Positions 1-8,288 of a stretch of 64,000 nucleotides of DNA are shown piece by piece; the first letter of the stretch is position 1, and each line of letters starts with the position of its first letter. The notes beneath the pieces were generated by a model. That model worked only from the letters and a program-made list of their open reading frames with translations. It searched no databases and was not told the DNA's origin. The stretch comes from Paenisporosarcina sp. OV554 (GTDB taxonomy: Bacteria; Bacillota; Bacilli; Bacillales_A; Planococcaceae). The DNA is taken from positions 124,001 to 188,000 of the forward strand of contig NZ_QBUC01000001.1 in the NCBI RefSeq assembly GCF_003058165.1, read 5' to 3'. The position numbers and the translations under genes were made by a program.

Positions 1-156
1 GATTTTATGGTGACGATTGATCATTTACAATTGTTACATAAAGACGTTAAATCCATTCAATATCGTGTTGCAAAAGAAAAGGTACGATTCGCAAGGTTCC
101 GCCCATTCCCATTTTGGAAACGCGTCCACGATTCGTTTATTGATAGCGATGTGTAA
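1..156 (+). CDS. nadK: NAD kinase, C-terminal end (partial)
   Basis: The window opens inside an open frame that ends at a TAA at 154-156. The 51 visible codons end in a block reading [15 protein letters not shown], the C-terminal signature of Firmicutes NAD kinases (PpnK), which phosphorylate NAD to NADP in the cytoplasm. The catalytic GGDG and NE/D regions lie outside the window. The stop overlaps the ATG of the next gene (149) by a few bases, so the two are probably translationally coupled; nadK followed by an RluA-type synthase is a common Bacillales pair. The family call rests only on the C-terminal block. Confidence 0.85.
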   Translation, partial: DFMVTIDHLQLLHKDVKSIQYRVAKEKVRFARFRPFPFWKRVHDSFIDSDV

Positions 157-1021
157 TCAATTTACACTTACTTTTAAAGCTACGGAACAAATATTACTCC
201 GCGAAGCTTTAGCTTCGTGGGGAATATCAAAAAGATCCTTAACGTCGATTAAATTTGATGGAGGTACTTTACTTGTAAATGGACAAGTAAAAACGGTCAG
301 ACATCCACTTGCAATAGGGGATGTAGTGACCGTTCTTTTTCCTTTAGAAGAAGTAAGTGAGGGATTGATTCGTCAAAAAGGGCCGCTCGACATTGTCTAT
401 GAAGATGATGTACTATTCATTGTCAATAAACAACCTGGGCAAAGTACCATTCCTTCACGTGAACACCCGTCAGGAACATTAGCAAACTTTGTTGCGTATT
501 ATTATGAGCAAATGTCTATTCCTTCAACAGTGCATATTTTGACTCGTCTGGACAAGGATACGTCAGGATTAGTGTGTTTAGTGAAAAATCGGCACATCCA
601 TCACATCATGAGTCACAATCATGTGATGAATAAAACTTATGAAGCCATTGTCCATGGAAAAGTTAGCGATGATTGTCAGGAAATAATTGCGCCAATTGGT
701 CGAAAAAGTAGTAGTATTATTGAGCGTGAGGTACGAGAAGATGGCCATTTTGCTCATACAGATGTCGACGTAATTCGACATCATGCTAATTTTTCTCACG
801 TGAAGTGTCTGCTTCACACTGGAAGAACACATCAAATTCGCGTTCATTTAGCTCATATTGGTCATCCAATCGTTGGAGACGATTTATATGGAGGAAGCGT
901 AGCTCAAATTTCTCGGCAGGCACTTCATTGTGCATCAGTGGACATCAAACATCCACTGACAGGAAAAATGCTGACTTTTACAAGCCCAATGCCAGAAGAT
1001 ATGAAGAATTTGCTTTCTTAA
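149..1021 (+). CDS. RluA-family 23S rRNA pseudouridine synthase
   Basis: A 290-residue cytoplasmic RNA-modifying enzyme that isomerises uridine to pseudouridine in rRNA. An S4-like N-terminal part (about residues 10-75) precedes the catalytic domain, which contains the RluA motif II ([13 protein letters not shown], with catalytic Asp) and the C-terminal motif [18 protein letters not shown] chose the ATG at 149 because everything upstream in this frame overlaps the nadK reading frame; there is no separate Shine-Dalgarno, consistent with coupling to nadK. Length fits the family (about 290-300). The closest B. subtilis relatives are the YjbO/YhcT/YlyB type; which uridine is modified cannot be read from the sequence. 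Confidence 0.92.
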   Translation: MCNQFTLTFKATEQILLREALASWGISKRSLTSIKFDGGTLLVNGQVKTVRHPLAIGDVVTVLFPLEEVSEGLIRQKGPLDIVYEDDVLFIVNKQPGQSTIPSREHPSGTLANFVAYYYEQMSIPSTVHILTRLDKDTSGLVCLVKNRHIHHIMSHNHVMNKTYEAIVHGKVSDDCQEIIAPIGRKSSSIIEREVREDGHFAHTDVDVIRHHANFSHVKCLLHTGRTHQIRVHLAHIGHPIVGDDLYGGSVAQISRQALHCASVDIKHPLTGKMLTFTSPMPEDMKNLLS

Positions 1022-1760
1022 TCCGCAAATTTGTGAAACTTTTCTGACACGTAATGTTGAAGAGACGGTACAGACACTATTTCTAACTCAGGGTATAGCA
1101 ATGCAGATAATTTCCCTCCAAATACACAACCCGTGTCAATGTTAATCGTATTGTTTTTAAAGCGCGCTTCTTTTGTTGGTGTGTGTCCGTAAACAATCCA
1201 TGTAGAACCTTTATAATGCTTTGCCCAGTCTCTTCGAATAGGTCTACCATCTGGAAGACATTCGCCGGTAATATCACCGTACAACACAAAAGTGCTGATT
1301 TTTTTGTTAATAGGTTTACCAATCATATCTTGCCGAATACCTGCATGAGCAATGACAAGCTGATCATTGTCAAGAGATTGATACAATGGCAGAGCCTCAT
1401 AAAAAGATATAAACCTTTTCCTAAAATGTATTTTTTTGCCTTTAGGTAACTGGTTAAACTCTTCAACAGTTGTTTCCAAACCATGACTAACTTGCACGTT
1501 ACTTCCTTTTAAAAATCGATAAAGTTTATTACAGTGATTTCCCGGGCAATAATTTAGGTTCCTTGCATCTTGCATAGCGAATAACAACTCTAAGACTGCA
1601 AGTGATTGAGGTCCTCTATCAGTAGCATCACCCACAAATGCAAGCTGCGACCTTGTGGATGTACAAATACACCCTTATCCTGTTGATAGCCTAACTTTGA
1701 AATTAATGAGATTAGTTCTACATAGCAACCGTGTATATCACCAATAATGTCATACGACAA
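1018..1760 (-). pseudogene. prpE: PrpE-like symmetrical bis(5'-nucleosyl)-tetraphosphatase, frameshifted
   Basis: Two overlapping minus-strand frames together give a full-length PrpE (about 247 residues), a calcineurin-like metallophosphatase acting on Ap4A and phosphoproteins. The first piece holds [11 protein letters not shown] (metal ligands D and H), the second holds [22 protein letters not shown] and YGHTP. They join if one base is restored near 1641-1643, where GRSL should continue as [10 protein letters not shown], so the break falls in the metal-binding GDxxDRG motif. Start is TTG at 1760, six bases after the Shine-Dalgarno AGAGGTG. In B. subtilis, prpE sits beside an RluA-type gene and mgtE as here. 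The lesion may be a true mutation or a sequencing error. Confidence 0.85.
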
Positions 1761-1786
1761 TTCATTCACCTCTCTAAAATAAAGTA

Positions 1787-1815
1787 TTGCGATATCATAA
1801 GTGTAACCATACAAT
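1787..1815 (+). promoter_or_regulatory. SigA-type promoter of mgtE
   Basis: TTGCGA (1787-1792) and TACAAT (1810-1815) with a 17-base spacer, 47 bases upstream of the mgtE start. It overlaps the 5' side of the divergent prpE gene. The leader is too short for an Mg2+ M-box riboswitch. Confidence 0.55.
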
Positions 1816-1861
1816 GTAAAAAGTAGAAATGAAAACATCTAAAAGAAAGGAGGGAGCATAC

Positions 1862-3235
1862 ATGATAGAAGAGCGTAAGAATAATGAAGAAAATGAATTA
1901 GATGCTGAACAATTATTGTCATTGTTAAATGAACACCAAGTTGACGCATTTAGAGAAGAATTTTTAGCGCTACATCCGTATGATCAGGCACAATTTTTTG
2001 AAAAGGTGGGACCTGACAGTAGGCAAATTATCTATCAGTATCTCTCTCCAAAAGAAATGGCCGAAATTTTTCAATCAATTGAACTCGATGATGATGAATA
2101 TGCGCCATTCTTAAAAGAAATGGAAACAATGTATGCTGCTGATATGTTATCCGAAATGTATGCGGATGATGCAGTAGACGTATTGAATGAGCTAGGTAAA
2201 GATCAAGTAGCCAGCTATTTAACTATTATGGATAATGAATCAGCTCAAGAGATTAAAGATTTATTGCACTATGAAGAGTATACGGCTGGTTCAATTATGA
2301 CGACCGAATATGTTGCGATTCCGGAAAATTCAACTGCGCGATCAGCCATGACGATCTTACGTAATGCAGCACCAGAAGCCGAAACCATATACTATTTATT
2401 TGTTGTTAACGATGACCATCAGTTAACAGGTGTCGTATCATTGCGTGATTTAATTATGGCAGATGAGGATACGTTAATTCGTTCGATTCGAAACGATCGG
2501 GTGGTCAGTGTTTCCGTTAGTGAAGATCAAGAAGAAGTTGCTAGAATGATTAAGGATTATGATTTCTTAGCAGTGCCAGTCGTTGATTTTGAAAATCATT
2601 TACTTGGTATTATCACAGTTGATGATATATTAGATGTTTTAGAAGAAGAAGCTAATGACGATTACTCTAAATTAGCAGCCGTCTCAGAGATGGACACGTT
2701 TGATAAAGGACCTCTAATTGCTGCTAAAAAAAGACTGCCATGGCTTATTATTTTATTATTTTTAGGCATGTTTACAGCGAGTTTAATGGGGATATTTGAA
2801 GAAACATTAGATAAAGTGGCGATATTAGCCGTCTTTATTCCTCTAATAGCAGGAATGGCAGGAAATAGTGGTACCCAGGCACTAGCTGTAGCAGTTAGAG
2901 GTATCGCAACTGGTGATATCGCAGAACAAAGCAAAATGAAATTATTAATGCGTGAAGCGGGTACTGGTCTAATTACAGGAATTGTTTGTGCAGTATTCAG
3001 TGTGGGAATTGTCTTTTTCATCCAACATGATTTGTTATTAGGACTTTTAGTCGGAACCGCTATTTTTGGCTCCATATTTGTCGCAACTTTGTCAGGTTCA
3101 TTCATTCCGCTACTCATACATCGAATGAATATCGATCCAGCTGTAGCATCGGGACCTTTTATTACCACACTTAATGATATTATTAGTATATTAATATATT
3201 TAGGGTTAGCAAGCATGTTCTTAACACAAATATAG
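1862..3235 (+). CDS. mgtE: Magnesium transporter MgtE
   Basis: Start ATG at 1862 follows AAAGGAGGGAG; a longer frame from 1829 lacks a ribosome site. The 457-residue product has the usual order: acidic MgtE N domain (1-135), a pair of CBS domains (about 136-255) that sense cytosolic Mg2+, and five membrane helices (about 280-455). The pore helix motif AGMAGNSGTQALAVAVRG is intact, as is the PFITTLNDIISI segment in the last helices. It functions as a gated dimeric Mg2+ channel in the cytoplasmic membrane. The gene stands alone between its own promoter and a strong terminator, divergent from prpE. Confidence 0.96.
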   Translation: MIEERKNNEENELDAEQLLSLLNEHQVDAFREEFLALHPYDQAQFFEKVGPDSRQIIYQYLSPKEMAEIFQSIELDDDEYAPFLKEMETMYAADMLSEMYADDAVDVLNELGKDQVASYLTIMDNESAQEIKDLLHYEEYTAGSIMTTEYVAIPENSTARSAMTILRNAAPEAETIYYLFVVNDDHQLTGVVSLRDLIMADEDTLIRSIRNDRVVSVSVSEDQEEVARMIKDYDFLAVPVVDFENHLLGIITVDDILDVLEEEANDDYSKLAAVSEMDTFDKGPLIAAKKRLPWLIILLFLGMFTASLMGIFEETLDKVAILAVFIPLIAGMAGNSGTQALAVAVRGIATGDIAEQSKMKLLMREAGTGLITGIVCAVFSVGIVFFIQHDLLLGLLVGTAIFGSIFVATLSGSFIPLLIHRMNIDPAVASGPFITTLNDIISILIYLGLASMFLTQI

Positions 3236-3240
3236 TTTTA

Positions 3241-3280
3241 AAAAGAAGCAACAGTTCACAATGACTGTTGCTTCTTTTTT
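3241..3280 (+). terminator. Rho-independent terminator of mgtE
   Basis: Perfect inverted repeat AGAAGCAACAGT / ACTGTTGCTTCT with an 8-base loop and a T-run, starting five bases after the mgtE stop. Confidence 0.92.
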
Positions 3281-3309
3281 ATGTAGAAAGCATGCGAAGA
3301 GATGCCAAT

Positions 3310-3652
3310 TTCCGAGGATAGCCGACACAAATACGCTCATAGACGGGATAACAGTGGAGTGAATGTCCAGTTCCGCAGATAGTCGACACAGATTCGCTCA
3401 TAGGCGACAAGAAACCGCGCATAGCCGACATAAATACGCTCATAGAAGGGATAGTAGTGGAGAGAATGTCCATTTCCGCAGATAGTCGACACAGATTCGC
3501 GCATAGGCGACAAGAAACCGCGCATAGCCGACACAAATCCGCTCATAGACGGGATAACAGTGGAGAGAATGTCCAGTTCCGCAGATAGTTGAAACAGATT
3601 TCCGCATAGTCGACAAGAAACCGCTCATAGTCGACACAAATACGCGCATAGA
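3310..3652. repeat. 103-bp intergenic tandem repeat with nested 21-bp repeats
   Basis: Two full 103-bp units (3371-3473 and 3474-3576) are flanked by a partial one before (3310-3370) and one after (3577-3652). Each unit is three 21-bp subrepeats (core CATAGnCGACA) plus a 40-bp spacer beginning CTCATAGA and ending in TTCCG. Units differ by scattered substitutions. Minus-strand open frames across it are shadows: 103 is not a multiple of 3, so each unit is read in a different frame. No gene in the block; fabI promoter follows at 3709. Confidence 0.9.
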
Positions 3653-3708
3653 AAAAATCCTATTCCACAATTAGTAACAATGAAAGAGTACTATTTTTAA
3701 AGATTTTT

Positions 3709-3737
3709 TTGCACTAATCTTTCTTGTGATGTATTAT
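3709..3737 (+). promoter_or_regulatory. SigA-type promoter of fabI
   Basis: TTGCAC at 3709-3714 and TATTAT at 3732-3737, spacer 17, followed immediately by the FapR site; start codon at 3783. Confidence 0.7.
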
Positions 3738-3757
3738 TAGTACCAGGTAATAATAAT
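3735..3757 (+). promoter_or_regulatory. FapR operator
   Basis: TTAGTACCAGGTAATAA (3737-3753) within an imperfect palindrome, matching the FapR box of Bacillales fatty-acid genes. It overlaps the -10 element and the start point, the expected place for repression relieved by malonyl-CoA. Confidence 0.75.
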
Positions 3758-3782
3758 TAGAATTAACTAGGGGGATTTTTTC

Positions 3783-4553
3783 ATGTCTTTGTCATTACAA
3801 GGAAAAACATACGTTATCATGGGTGTAGCAAACAAACGGAGTATTGCTTGGGGGATTGCACAGTCTTTAGATAAAGCAGGTGCAAATATTATTTTCACGT
3901 ATGCTGGGGAACGATTTGAAAAGTCTGTTCGCGATTTAGTGGCAACATTAGAAGGAAAACATGAATTAGTTCTTCCTTGTGACGTTACGAATGATGAAGA
4001 CGTTGAAAAATGTTTTTCAACAATTGGACAAGAAGTAGGGAAAATCGATGGCTTAGCTCACTGTATTGCCTTTGCAAAAACAGAAGAGTTGGCGGGGAAT
4101 TTCTCAGACACGTCTCGTGATGGCTTCTTACTTGCACATAATATTAGTGCTTTCTCATTAACTGTCGTAGCTAAAGCAGCAAAACCTTTAATGACTGAAG
4201 GTGGCAGTATTGTCACATTAACGTATTTAGGTGGAGAAAAAGTAGTACCTAATTATAATATTATGGGTGTAGCAAAAGCTTCTTTAGAAATGTCAGTTCG
4301 TTACTTAGCAGCTGACTTAGGAAAACATAACATTCGCGTTAATGCGATTTCAGCAGGTCCAATTCGCACATTGTCTTCTAAAGGCGTAAGTGACTTTAAT
4401 AGTGTATTGAAAGAAATTGAAGAGCGTGCTCCACTTCGTCGAAATACAACACCAGAAGAAGTTGGCGATACGGCATTATTCTTATTTAGTCAATTATCTC
4501 GTGGGATTACTGGCGAAACGATACACTGTGATAGTGGTTTTCACATTCTGTAA
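3783..4553 (+). CDS. fabI: Enoyl-[acyl-carrier-protein] reductase (NADH), FabI
   Basis: A 256-residue short-chain dehydrogenase that performs the last step of each fatty-acid elongation cycle (trans-2-enoyl-ACP to acyl-ACP with NADH). It shows the FabI nucleotide motif MGVANKRSIAWGIA at residues 13-26, the Tyr-x6-Lys catalytic pair (NYNIMGVAK) and ISAGPIRTLS near the substrate loop. Length and sequence are close to B. subtilis FabI. Start ATG follows AGGGGGA. The upstream FapR box places it in the malonyl-CoA-responsive lipid regulon. As in B. subtilis, it is next to coat genes of the cotO-cotZ group. Confidence 0.97.
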   Translation: MSLSLQGKTYVIMGVANKRSIAWGIAQSLDKAGANIIFTYAGERFEKSVRDLVATLEGKHELVLPCDVTNDEDVEKCFSTIGQEVGKIDGLAHCIAFAKTEELAGNFSDTSRDGFLLAHNISAFSLTVVAKAAKPLMTEGGSIVTLTYLGGEKVVPNYNIMGVAKASLEMSVRYLAADLGKHNIRVNAISAGPIRTLSSKGVSDFNSVLKEIEERAPLRRNTTPEEVGDTALFLFSQLSRGITGETIHCDSGFHIL

Positions 4554-4583
4554 ACCAGGAGCATAAACTATCTCAAAAAGGGT

Positions 4584-4982
4584 GTGTATGTTTCAGTGGA
4601 AAATGATCCTCTCCTTTTTGTTCAAGGACCTCCGGTATACCGGCATATACCTATGGTTTCATATTGGCAAGAAGAAAGTACCTCGATCTTCCCCGAGCCC
4701 ATTATAAAAGCAGTCGAAAAGGAAGCAGTCGAAAAGGATCCAGTCGAAAAAGATCCAATAATGTGGAACCGATTGCGATTTTTGAAGACGGATTTTGCAA
4801 AACATGTTTACAAGCCATTATGTTTTCACCTACAAGACGGAGAAAAAGTATATGGTGTCGTGGAGGAAATAAATCCAGACAGTGTTCAAATTAAATTAAC
4901 AGATGGTGAAATCACTGCATTTGAAATTAAAGAAATCCAAGAAATTTGGTGGAGAGGAAAAATACTTCCTACTCGAATGTAA
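4584..4982 (+). CDS. CotO-like spore coat protein
   Basis: A 132-residue (or 128-residue) protein with an N-terminal GPPVY segment, a charged linker with three near-repeats of VEKD/E and a C-terminal compact part (CFHLQDGEKVYGVVEEI and following), which resembles the conserved C-terminal region of CotO, a spore crust/outer coat morphogenetic protein. The neighbourhood supports it: fabI-cotO-cotZ is the B. subtilis order, and cotZ follows on the opposite strand. Start is uncertain: GTG at 4584 is too close to the AAAAAGGG ribosome site, and GTG at 4596 is an equally possible start. The family assignment is mostly from context plus the C-terminal pattern. Confidence 0.6.
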   Translation: MYVSVENDPLLFVQGPPVYRHIPMVSYWQEESTSIFPEPIIKAVEKEAVEKDPVEKDPIMWNRLRFLKTDFAKHVYKPLCFHLQDGEKVYGVVEEINPDSVQIKLTDGEITAFEIKEIQEIWWRGKILPTRM

Positions 4983-4988
4983 ATGAAG

Positions 4989-5025
4989 AAAAGGCATCCA
5001 TTAGTTCCGATGGATGTCTTTTTGT
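4989..5025 (+). terminator. Terminator after the cotO-like gene
   Basis: Inverted repeat GGCATCCAT / ATGGATGTC with a 7-base loop and a T5 tail, just after the stop at 4982. Confidence 0.8.
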
Positions 5026-5130
5026 ATGAAAAAAAGTAAATATAATCTTCATCTATTTATTTTATTAATTTTCTGAAAAATGATTCATACTTTCAATTAT
5101 TCGACACAAACTACTATCATTGCAAAAATC

Positions 5131-5163
5131 AAGCCCGATTTCCTGTTAAAGGAAATCGGGCTT
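5131..5163 (-). terminator. Terminator of cotZ
   Basis: Perfect 13-bp stem AAGCCCGATTTCC / GGAAATCGGGCTT with a 7-base loop. On the minus strand it is followed by GATTTTTGC, so it ends cotZ transcription 33 bases after its stop; it may also serve plus-strand read-through. Confidence 0.85.
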
Positions 5164-5195
5164 ATTAGACACTGCACGCTTGACTTGTTTATTTT

Positions 5196-5723
5196 TTATT
5201 CACAAACATCAAGAAATACGTCTGCCACACATTCAATGCCACAGAAGCAATTCAAGTCAACAGTAACACAGCTGCTAGAAAGTCGGAAATTACGAACTTT
5301 ACAAATTTTTCTTAAATCCAATTTATCGCCATCACAATTCAAAAGATCAACTTCTTTATGATGGTGATCCAATGGCTCTAATACACGAAGAGTTGCACAG
5401 CAACCATCGAATACGTCTTCTACACGGAAGAATACGGAGAAGCAGTCACAGTCATGATGGTCATTGTCACGGAAAAAAGCTTTGAATGGCGTTCCATCAT
5501 CAGTTAATAACATAAATACACGAGTATCAGCTTGATGACGTGACGGACTTACTAAACTACCAAGTGGCTCTAAGAAGCAATTCGTTGGACACACCGGACA
5601 ATCGTTGTCCACTACGGCATCTTGAATGTCTTTAATCGCTCGCACTACGTCACAAATACAATGGTCTTTCTTCTTGAAGCCTTGAACAGATGATGTTGAT
5701 TCCAAGTTACGTCCACATCCCAT
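5196..5723 (-). CDS. cotZ: CotZ/CotY/ExsY-family spore outer coat (crust) protein
   Basis: A 175-residue cysteine-rich protein (about 18 Cys) of the CotY/CotZ/ExsY family, which self-assembles into disulfide-linked crust or exosporium basal layer. Features are CDVVRAIKDIQDAV near the N terminus, CPVCPTNC, FFRVEDVFDGCCATLRVLEP in the middle and TVDLNCFCGIECVADV near the C terminus, all in the family order. Start ATG at 5723 follows AGGTG. A perfect SigK -10 hexamer-like element (CATACAGTA) lies upstream, fitting late mother-cell expression. B. subtilis has cotZ downstream of cotO and fabI in the same region. Confidence 0.92.
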   Translation of the reverse strand: MGCGRNLESTSSVQGFKKKDHCICDVVRAIKDIQDAVVDNDCPVCPTNCFLEPLGSLVSPSRHQADTRVFMLLTDDGTPFKAFFRDNDHHDCDCFSVFFRVEDVFDGCCATLRVLEPLDHHHKEVDLLNCDGDKLDLRKICKVRNFRLSSSCVTVDLNCFCGIECVADVFLDVCE

Positions 5724-5757
5724 TTTGTTTTCACCTCGCTAACTTTCAAAGTCTTTA

Positions 5758-5766
5758 TACTGTATG
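5758..5766 (-). promoter_or_regulatory. Candidate SigK -10 element of cotZ
   Basis: The minus strand reads CATACAGTA, a full match to the SigK -10 pattern CATANNNTA, 35 bases before the cotZ start. The matching -35 'AC' is not clear at standard spacing. Confidence 0.5.
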
Positions 5767-5806
5767 TCGATTGTGTTCGAACAACAGGGCGCGTCAACCA
5801 ATTCAC

Positions 5807-5835
5807 ACATAAACTTTCCCAAAAACACCATACTA
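5807..5835 (+). promoter_or_regulatory. Candidate SigG-type promoter of the spoVA operon
   Basis: ACATAA (5807-5812) and CATACTA (5829-5835) with a 16-base spacer resemble a forespore SigF/SigG promoter, 17 bases before the yhcN-like start. Known spoVA operons are SigG-controlled; spacing here is slightly short. Confidence 0.4.
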
Positions 5836-5852
5836 GGATAAAAGGTGAGAAA

Positions 5853-6260
5853 ATGATGAAAAAATTATGGATCATAAGCTTGATTTTATTAGGAGTAGCG
5901 GGTTGTTCAGAGGAATTCAAAGTTTCGACTTATCATGTTGATGATGATCAGCAGGAAATTGAAACACTTACAAAAGTCTTTAAAGACAATCAAAATTTAA
6001 GTGAAGCAGCTGCAGTATTTTTTGACCATCAACTTGTCGTTTCAGTGCAAGTACAGCAGATGTCTAAATTTAAAAAGGAAAAAATTAGAAAATCAATTGA
6101 AAAAAAAGTGAAATCTGCGTTTCCAGATCATGATGTTTATGTATCAAGCGATTTAAAGATCACGTGGGAATTAAAGAAAATTATTGATGAGCAACCAACC
6201 ACTGATGAATTGAAAAAGGATTTAAAAAAAGTTAAGGCACTTGCAAAGGAGGAAACGTAA
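5853..6260 (+). CDS. YhcN/YlaJ-family sporulation lipoprotein
   Basis: A 135-residue lipoprotein. The signal peptide ends in the lipobox VAGC (Cys about residue 18); the mature part is short, charged, alpha/beta and rich in lysine, as in the Spore_YhcN_YlaJ family found in the inner spore membrane. Its TAA overlaps the ATG of spoVAC (TAATG at 6258-6262). A YhcN-type lipoprotein heading spoVAC-spoVAD-spoVAEb is the arrangement known for secondary (spoVA2-type) operons rather than for the B. subtilis 168 seven-gene operon. Function in dipicolinate traffic or spore heat resistance is inferred from that context. Confidence 0.8.
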   Translation: MMKKLWIISLILLGVAGCSEEFKVSTYHVDDDQQEIETLTKVFKDNQNLSEAAAVFFDHQLVVSVQVQQMSKFKKEKIRKSIEKKVKSAFPDHDVYVSSDLKITWELKKIIDEQPTTDELKKDLKKVKALAKEET

Positions 6261-6715
6261 TGGACGCTGAATCATATCAAAAAACCGTAGATCAAATAGC
6301 ACCAAAACGTCCAGTCCTCTTGAACTGTATGAAGGCTTTTCTGACAGGTGGAATTATTTGTGCAATTGGCCAACTCGTTTCTTTTGTATTCATGTACTTT
6401 TTCTCATTTACTGAACGAACCGCGAGTAATCCTTCAGTAGCAACAATGGTTTTTCTCTCAATGGTACTAACGGGTTTTGGTATCTATAAAAAAATTGGTC
6501 AGTTTGGGGGAGCAGGTTCTGCAGTTCCCGTTACGGGATTTGGTAATGCGGTAATCTCCGCAGCCATTGAACATAAATCAGAGGGATTTATTCTTGGTGT
6601 CGGAGTTAACATGTTTAAACTTGCAGGACCAGTCATTGTATATGGAGTATTCTCAGCATTTGTCGTAGCACTGATTAAAACTATATTAGTCAAAATGGGG
6701 GTAATCTCTTGGTGA
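6260..6715 (+). CDS. spoVAC: Stage V sporulation protein AC
   Basis: A 151-residue membrane protein with about four hydrophobic helices and the SpoVAC/SpoVAE signature GGAGSAVPVTGFGNAV at about residues 81-96, followed by SAAIEHKSEGFILGVG. SpoVAC is a mechanosensitive channel-like component of the Ca-dipicolinate conduit in the spore inner membrane. The start follows AAAGGAGG and overlaps the preceding stop; the stop overlaps the GTG of spoVAD (GTGA). Length matches the family (about 150). Confidence 0.95.
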   Translation: MDAESYQKTVDQIAPKRPVLLNCMKAFLTGGIICAIGQLVSFVFMYFFSFTERTASNPSVATMVFLSMVLTGFGIYKKIGQFGGAGSAVPVTGFGNAVISAAIEHKSEGFILGVGVNMFKLAGPVIVYGVFSAFVVALIKTILVKMGVISW

Positions 6716-7713
6716 AAAAAACGGGTACGTACCAATTCGCCTCTAAGCCAAGTATTGTATCAACCGCAGTTTCGGTTGGGCCACTTGAAAAAGTTAGTCC
6801 ATTTCATCCGCATTTTGACTTTATTTATGAAGATGAACGAATTGGACAAGAAACGAATGAGAAAGGTCATTCTCAATTAATAGAAGATACGTGTAACATG
6901 GCGGTGACGAAAGGCGGATTTCAGCTACAGGATATCGACCTATTACTTGCCGGAGATTTAGTCAATGAAATGACGCCTACAAATTTTGCCGCCCGTCAAT
7001 TAGCGACTCCGTTTATGGGGATGTTTTCAGCTTGTGCTACGAGTGTTTCTTCTCTCATAACTGCAAGCTTTTTTCTCGAGACCAAACTTATGGACAAAGT
7101 AATGTTTGGCGCAGCAAGTCAGCACAATGCAGTTGAACGCCAATTCCGCTATCCGATAGAATATGGAGCACAAAAACCACCTACTGGTCAATGGACTGTT
7201 ACAGGAGGAGGTTACGGCATACTTTCTCATCATCAAACTGGTAAACCATATGTTCATTCTGCCACAATTGGTCAAGTGATGGATTGTGAATGTACAGATC
7301 CTCTGGATATGGGAAGTGCGATGGCACCAGCAGCTTTTGATACAATTCAAAAACACTTAGCTCAAAATAAGGGTACATCCTATGATTTTGTCATGACAGG
7401 TGATTTAGGAAAAAATGGATTTTCTATTCTTCAGGAATTAATTAAATCGAGTGGAGTTTCATCGTATTTAGTTGATAATTATCGTGACGCAGGAGCTGAA
7501 TTTTACGGTAATGAAGAGAAATTTTTATCAGGAGCTAGTGGAGCTGGTTGTTCGGCAACCGTATATTATGGTCCTATTTATGCAGAGTTATTAGCTGGAA
7601 AATGGAAAAAAATACTTCTCGTAGCAACAGGTGCTTTACTATCCCCATTATCATTTCAACAGGGTGAGACCATTCCGTGTATTGCTCATGCTGTTGAATT
7701 GTCGATGGAATGA
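6712..7713 (+). CDS. spoVAD: Stage V sporulation protein AD
   Basis: A 333-residue thiolase-fold protein that binds dipicolinic acid and acts with SpoVAC/SpoVAE in its uptake into the forespore. Family blocks visible include MTPTNFAARQLATPFMGMFSACATS (shown here only in part: FSACATSVSSL), TGDLGKNG and SGAGCSATVYYG near the C terminus. The best start is GTG at 6712, overlapping the spoVAC stop as GTGA behind GGGGGT; a TTG one codon earlier is possible. No catalytic thiolase function is expected; the Cys-bearing pocket is structural in this family. Confidence 0.96.
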   Translation: MKKTGTYQFASKPSIVSTAVSVGPLEKVSPFHPHFDFIYEDERIGQETNEKGHSQLIEDTCNMAVTKGGFQLQDIDLLLAGDLVNEMTPTNFAARQLATPFMGMFSACATSVSSLITASFFLETKLMDKVMFGAASQHNAVERQFRYPIEYGAQKPPTGQWTVTGGGYGILSHHQTGKPYVHSATIGQVMDCECTDPLDMGSAMAPAAFDTIQKHLAQNKGTSYDFVMTGDLGKNGFSILQELIKSSGVSSYLVDNYRDAGAEFYGNEEKFLSGASGAGCSATVYYGPIYAELLAGKWKKILLVATGALLSPLSFQQGETIPCIAHAVELSME

Positions 7714-7722
7714 GGTGACAAT

Positions 7723-8088
7723 ATGATTGTTTCTGTAATTATTGCTTTTATTGTTGGAGGACTCGTTTGTGTAATTGGCCAACTACTTTTTGATGTGGCG
7801 AAATTGACCCCTGCGCATACATTAAGTTTAATGGTAGTTATTGGTTCAGTTCTCGATGGATTTGGTTTATATGAGCCCTTTATTGACTTTGCTGGTGCTG
7901 GCGCAACCATTCCAATTACTTCTTTTGGCAATTCTCTGACTCATGGTGCTTTGCAAGAAGCAGAGAAGCATGGATTTATTGGCGTATTGACAGGTATGTT
8001 TGAAGTAACTAGTTCAGGAATCAGTGCTGCCATTATTTTTGGAGTGATTGCTGCTATTCTTTTCAAATCTAAAGGAAAAGTGTCCTGA
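7723..8088 (+). CDS. spoVAEb: Stage V sporulation protein AE (SpoVAEb)
   Basis: A 121-residue membrane protein with three to four helices and the family motif [15 protein letters not shown], homologous to SpoVAC. It is part of the DPA channel assembly. Start ATG follows GAGGTGAC nine bases after the spoVAD stop. No spoVAEa, spoVAF, spoVAA or spoVAB follow, so this is a four-gene operon. The next sequence (8100-8280) contains only a degraded YjcZ-like reading frame. Confidence 0.93.
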   Translation: MIVSVIIAFIVGGLVCVIGQLLFDVAKLTPAHTLSLMVVIGSVLDGFGLYEPFIDFAGAGATIPITSFGNSLTHGALQEAEKHGFIGVLTGMFEVTSSGISAAIIFGVIAAILFKSKGKVS

Positions 8089-8154
8089 GTAAAGTGCCCT
8101 TGTCATTTGAACCTATTAGCATATTCTAGGTCGAATGGGAAGGGAGGAAGTAGT

Positions 8155-8276
8155 ATGTACACATGTAGTAATTTTGCGGTAATTATCCAACTCGTGAACC
8201 TTTTTAAGGGTCAACATTTGTCCTCATCGTCATACTATTTATCCTATTAATCATTGTAGGTAGTAGGTTTAAGATA
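8155..8276 (+). pseudogene. Decayed YjcZ-type hydrophobic sporulation peptide
   Basis: An ATG at 8155 behind GGGAGG opens a 31-codon frame that begins MYTCSNFAVII and then loses its hydrophobic pattern. The +1 frame from about 8218 reads FVLIVILFILLIIVG, the hallmark core of YjcZ-family peptides (compare the intact copy at 18510). The two pieces look like one YjcZ gene broken by indels. Position supports it: yjcZ neighbours spoVIF in B. subtilis, and spoVIF follows here at 8289. Confidence 0.55.
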
Positions 8277-8288
8277 GGAGGAAAACAA

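Noticed and set aside
1761-1861. Mg2+ M-box riboswitch before mgtE
   Set aside because: Only about 47 bases separate the -10 element from the start codon, too short for an M-box, and none of its conserved sequence is present.
2662-3216. Minus-strand 184-codon ORF opposite mgtE membrane helices
   Set aside because: Antisense of conserved transmembrane coding sequence; no start signal.
3310-3652. CRISPR array
   Set aside because: The repeats are nested 21-mers with degenerate sequence and no unique spacers of constant length; no cas genes in the window.
3279-3670. Three minus-strand ORFs across the 103-bp repeats that could be read as a Cys/Arg repeat protein
   Set aside because: The unit length is not divisible by three, so each copy is in another frame; no ribosome site and no conserved residue pattern.
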